Below are positions 27,901 through 29,299 of a stretch of DNA of 29,299 nucleotides, piece by piece. A program made the position numbers and the translations under genes. The notes below the pieces were generated by a model. It worked only from the letters and a program-made list of their open reading frames with translations, did not search any database and had not been told where the DNA came from. Every line of letters begins with the position of its first letter. Positions within the stretch are counted from its first letter, which is position 1. Origin of the DNA: an uncultured Erysipelotrichaceae bacterium (GTDB taxonomy: Bacteria > Bacillota_I > Bacilli_A > RFN20 > CAG-826); the NCBI GenBank assembly GCA_902774655.1, contig CACYJD010000002.1, positions 1 through 29,299 on the forward strand, given 5' to 3'.

Positions 27901-27965
27901 TTAGTTTTCCTTTCTTTTTTTTATAGATTGAAAGTCCTTTAATTCTTTCTTAACTTTCTATATAT

Positions 27966-27994
27966 ATTATAACGTTTTTTCCTTATAATTTCAA
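27966..27994 (-). promoter_or_regulatory. Minus-strand promoter TTGAAA-17-TATAAT
   Basis: Minus-strand -35 TTGAAA (27989-27994) and -10 TATAAT (27966-27971), 17-bp spacer, followed by the conserved leader ATATATAGAAAGTTAAGAAAG. It drives the winged-helix-like gene. Confidence 0.85.
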
Positions 27995-28017
27995 ATTTTG
28001 AAAACGTAGCTCATTTC

Positions 28018-28103
28018 AGGAGAAAAGCTAAAAAAGGGAGATTAGGGGACACACACGGAGAGTAGCAAGGCAGGAGAGGAAGAAAAGCTCGCTAAGGGAG
28101 AGA
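28018..28103. repeat. Pair of AGAAAAGCTnnnnAAGGGAGA direct repeats
   Basis: AGAAAAGCTAAAAAAGGGAGA (28021) and AGAAAAGCTCGCTAAGGGAGA (28081) are exactly 60 bp apart in the purine-rich region between the divergent promoters. Possibly regulatory. Confidence 0.45.
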
Positions 28104-28116
28104 AAATTTGATGAGT

Positions 28117-28166
28117 TTAGACGTTGTAAGTCTAAGGTTAGAAAAGTTTAGACTTCGTAAGTCTAA
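28117..28166. promoter_or_regulatory. Tandem palindromic operators TTAGACnTnnnAAGTCTAA
   Basis: Copy 1 (28117-28135, TTAGACGT-TGT-AAGTCTAA) and copy 2 (28148-28166, TTAGACTT-CGT-AAGTCTAA) are 31 bp apart, three helical turns. Copy 2 ends 7 bp before the -35 of the 28174 promoter, an activator-like position; repression is also possible. Confidence 0.7.
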
Positions 28167-28173
28167 GGTTAAA

Positions 28174-28202
28174 TTGACAAATTAAAAATGTTATGGTATA
28201 AT
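28174..28202 (+). promoter_or_regulatory. Promoter TTGACA-17-TATAAT
   Basis: Consensus -35 TTGACA (28174-28179) and -10 TATAAT (28197-28202). The leader ATAGATAAAGTAAAAGAAAGGG is a variant of the standard one and contains the ribosome site of the 28236 gene. Confidence 0.88.
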
Positions 28203-28235
28203 ATAGATAAAGTAAAAGAAAGGGAAAAAATAAAA

Positions 28236-28664
28236 ATGGAATATTTGATTGTAAAATGTGAAGAATTAAGCGACCAATACGAATGTGATTGTAATAGAAT
28301 ACCGTTAAAAATGGTAGATGATTGCTCTTCTTATGGGTACGGATATGAAGTATATAAACTAAATAAAGACAATATTTTCCAATTGATTAAAGAATATGAT
28401 AAATGTTTAGAAGAAGGTATTGGCGTTTATAAGTTTGATGAAAATGATAAAATCAAAAAAGTTTATGAAAAACACAGGAATATGACACGCGACGACATAT
28501 CTAAAGCACAATTAAAAAGATGGAAGCGCCTTTATGGTTTTCAAGGTACGGTCAAAGAAATTTTTGAAAGCATAGAACGCGGTGGCGGTTATGGTGAGCT
28601 AATAAACGATGAATGGACAGTTATCGGTGAATATTATGATAACTGCTATTCTTTGGGATGTTAA
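28236..28664 (+). CDS. Conserved-type phage hypothetical protein, 142 aa
   Basis: ATG 28236 behind AAAGGG; the upstream in-frame ATG at 28188 lies in the promoter spacer and is rejected. The N terminus MEYLIVKCEELSDQYECDCNR is typical of a small phage family (MxYxVxxCEELxDQxECDAxR) seen in gut Firmicutes phages. A GYEVYKL strand and a C-terminal GFQGTVKEIFESIERGGGYGE segment follow, ending with WTVIGEYYDN. Function unknown. It is under the operator-bearing promoter. Confidence 0.72.
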   Translation: MEYLIVKCEELSDQYECDCNRIPLKMVDDCSSYGYGYEVYKLNKDNIFQLIKEYDKCLEEGIGVYKFDENDKIKKVYEKHRNMTRDDISKAQLKRWKRLYGFQGTVKEIFESIERGGGYGELINDEWTVIGEYYDNCYSLGC

Positions 28665-28670
28665 CTCTAT

Positions 28671-28707
28671 TGCTATTATCTTATAAAGATAATAGCATTT
28701 TATTTTA
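28671..28707 (+). terminator. Intrinsic terminator after the 28236 gene
   Basis: TGCTATTATCTT-ATA-AAGATAATAGCA is a perfect 12-bp hairpin followed by TTTTATTTT. Confidence 0.88.
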
Positions 28708-28713
28708 CTATCT

Positions 28714-28732
28714 TTAGACTTTGGAAGTCTAA
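28714..28732. promoter_or_regulatory. Third copy of the TTAGACTT palindrome
   Basis: TTAGACTT-TGG-AAGTCTAA between two converging terminators. There is no promoter nearby; it may be an auxiliary site for looping between the other copies. Confidence 0.55.
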
Positions 28733-28739
28733 GGAAAAA

Positions 28740-28770
28740 AAGTATTAAGGGATGTATTCCCTTAATACTT
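28740..28770 (-). terminator. Minus-strand terminator overlapping gene end
   Basis: AAGTATTAAGGGA (28740-28752) pairs perfectly (13 bp) with TCCCTTAATACTT (28758-28770); on the minus strand it is followed by seven T. It includes the stop codon of the 28745-29011 gene. Confidence 0.87.
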
Positions 28771-29011
28771 GGCATAAATCTAATAAATCTAAATAACCGC
28801 CAAAATCTTCACCATAAGATGATACAGTTACTTCAATAGTATCATTGAGCATGGTATCGAGTTCTCTAAGGTTGGCGCAGGTTTTCTCGATAAGTTCTTT
28901 CAACTTTTCATTTTCTCGTGATTGTCGCTCGGCGGCAATAGCACCGGACAGTGTTTGTAATTGTGGACTTGTGCAATGTTTTAATTCATTGATGATTGTT
29001 TCTATATTCAT
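28745..29011 (-). CDS. Small helical hypothetical protein, 88 aa
   Basis: Minus strand, ATG at 29011 with AAAGGGGAA upstream. Almost entirely helical: MNIETIINELKHCTSPQLQT, AIAAERQSRENEKLKELIEKTCANLRELDTMLND as a coiled-coil-like segment, then IEVTVSSYGEDFGGYLDLLDL. This could be a small regulator or inhibitor. It is under the operator-bearing minus promoter. Not recognised. Confidence 0.7.
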   Translation of the reverse strand: MNIETIINELKHCTSPQLQTLSGAIAAERQSRENEKLKELIEKTCANLRELDTMLNDTIEVTVSSYGEDFGGYLDLLDLCQVLREYIP

Positions 29012-29035
29012 ATTAATTCCCCTTTCTTTATTTAT

Positions 29036-29064
29036 ATTATATCATCATTATAATTAAAAGTCAA
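29036..29064 (-). promoter_or_regulatory. Minus-strand promoter TTGACT-17-TATAAT
   Basis: Minus-strand -35 TTGACT (29059-29064), -10 TATAAT (29036-29041), 17-bp spacer, for the 88-aa gene. Confidence 0.86.
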
Positions 29065-29071
29065 ATAAATT

Positions 29072-29090
29072 TTAGACTTACAAAGTCTAA
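29072..29090. promoter_or_regulatory. Fourth TTAGACTT palindrome, upstream of minus promoter
   Basis: TTAGACTT-ACA-AAGTCTAA, 7 bp upstream of the minus-strand -35, the same distance as copy 2 from its promoter. Confidence 0.7.
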
Positions 29091-29104
29091 AGTGGTTTTG
29101 GAGG

Positions 29105-29136
29105 AAAAGGTTACATTTCTGTAACCTTTTCTTTTT
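29105..29136 (-). terminator. Hairpin terminator between minus-strand genes
   Basis: AAAAGGTTAC-ATTTCT-GTAACCTTTT is a perfect 10-bp hairpin. On the minus strand it follows the stop of the partial gene at 29135, with a short U-run. On the plus strand it has a better T-run but no gene ahead of it. Confidence 0.65.
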
Positions 29137-29299
29137 AGAATAAATCAAAAATATCATTGCGTGTGTTTTCAAAATCTTTAATTGTTCCGAGTTCTCTAAA
29201 CGGGAAATAAATAATTCCCATTTCAAACTTGTTTTTTGTGCGCTTTATAATTTCGGTCAAAATTTGACTTTCAATTATAGTATCTTCAATGGCTGTATG
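29135..29299 (-). CDS. Partial hypothetical gene, C-terminal 54 aa
   Basis: A minus-strand frame open from the window edge to TAA at 29135-29137. The visible end contains TIIESQILTEIIKRTKNKF, MGIIYFPFRELGTIKDF and TRNDIFDLF. The N terminus is outside the window. Support comes from the uninterrupted frame, codon use like that of its neighbours and the hairpin directly after it. No family assigned. Confidence 0.6.
   Translation of the reverse strand, partial: HTAIEDTIIESQILTEIIKRTKNKFEMGIIYFPFRELGTIKDFENTRNDIFDLF

Noticed and set aside
28714..28732. Intrinsic terminator made by the TTAGACTT palindrome
   Set aside because: A dedicated 12-bp terminator already lies just upstream, and identical palindromes sit at fixed distance from promoters, so a protein-binding site is the better reading, although a hairpin followed by AAGGAAAAAAA on the plus strand exists.

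Overview
The window looks like part of the accessory, replication or early region of a large double-stranded DNA phage (or phage-plasmid) of a low-GC Firmicutes host, probably from gut or rumen. The sequence is AT-rich. Starts are ATG, TTG or GTG behind strong AGGAGG-type ribosome sites, promoters are TTGACT-17-TATAAT, and the tRNA genes encode their own CCA. Most genes are small and packed head to tail. No terminase, portal, capsid or polymerase gene is present, so the phage assignment is an inference from gene style, the tRNA cluster and several recognisable phage-type families.

Region 1 (1-4443) is an RNA-rich block. It holds nine regular tRNA genes (Lys, His, two Leu, Gly, two Arg, Ser, Gln) and one aberrant Leu-like tRNA. 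A further tRNA gene is split in its anticodon loop by a PD-(D/E)XK homing-endonuclease-like ORF. Next to it is a ~583-nt RNA closed by a perfect 22-bp end-to-end helix; size and setting match the ROOL class of giant phage RNAs. Small proteins (HPr-like, Zn-ribbon, a frameshifted Cse60-like gene) sit among the tRNAs.

Region 2 (4436-12441) holds a metallophosphoesterase, an SH3b-like protein, a large unknown 593-aa protein, a kinase-fold protein next to a nucleotidyltransferase, and a lipoprotein with a C-terminal 3D (double-psi barrel) domain. Region 3 (12484-17090) starts at one promoter and carries a tandem array of diverged paralogous ~100-aa proteins followed by an OFA-family MFS transporter, an unusual phage cargo. 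Region 4 (17130-26489) has four promoter-led operons: a small-gene/SPFH (prohibitin-like) operon, a zinc-protein operon, a MoxR/CobS-type AAA+ ATPase with its usual partner, and a long chain of overlapping genes that includes a second metallophosphoesterase.

Region 5 (26490-27552) is about 1 kb of noncoding, repeat-dense DNA between converging genes: helically spaced TTTTCCA elements, a GC-rich branched RNA-like element, inverted and direct ATTATAATAGGATT repeats, and about 20 units of a strict 10-bp phased repeat built on GTATA/GTTTA. It may be an origin, centromere or packaging-type cis element. Region 6 (27553-29299) has a winged-helix-like gene and other small genes on both strands. Two promoters there each carry the palindrome TTAGACTTnnnAAGTCTAA exactly 7 bp upstream of the -35, which suggests a small local regulon.

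Operons are separated by a recurring composite joint: the U-tract of an intrinsic terminator runs almost directly into the next -35, the spacer is always 17 bp, and the leader ATATATAGAAAAGTTAAGAAAGG is conserved.
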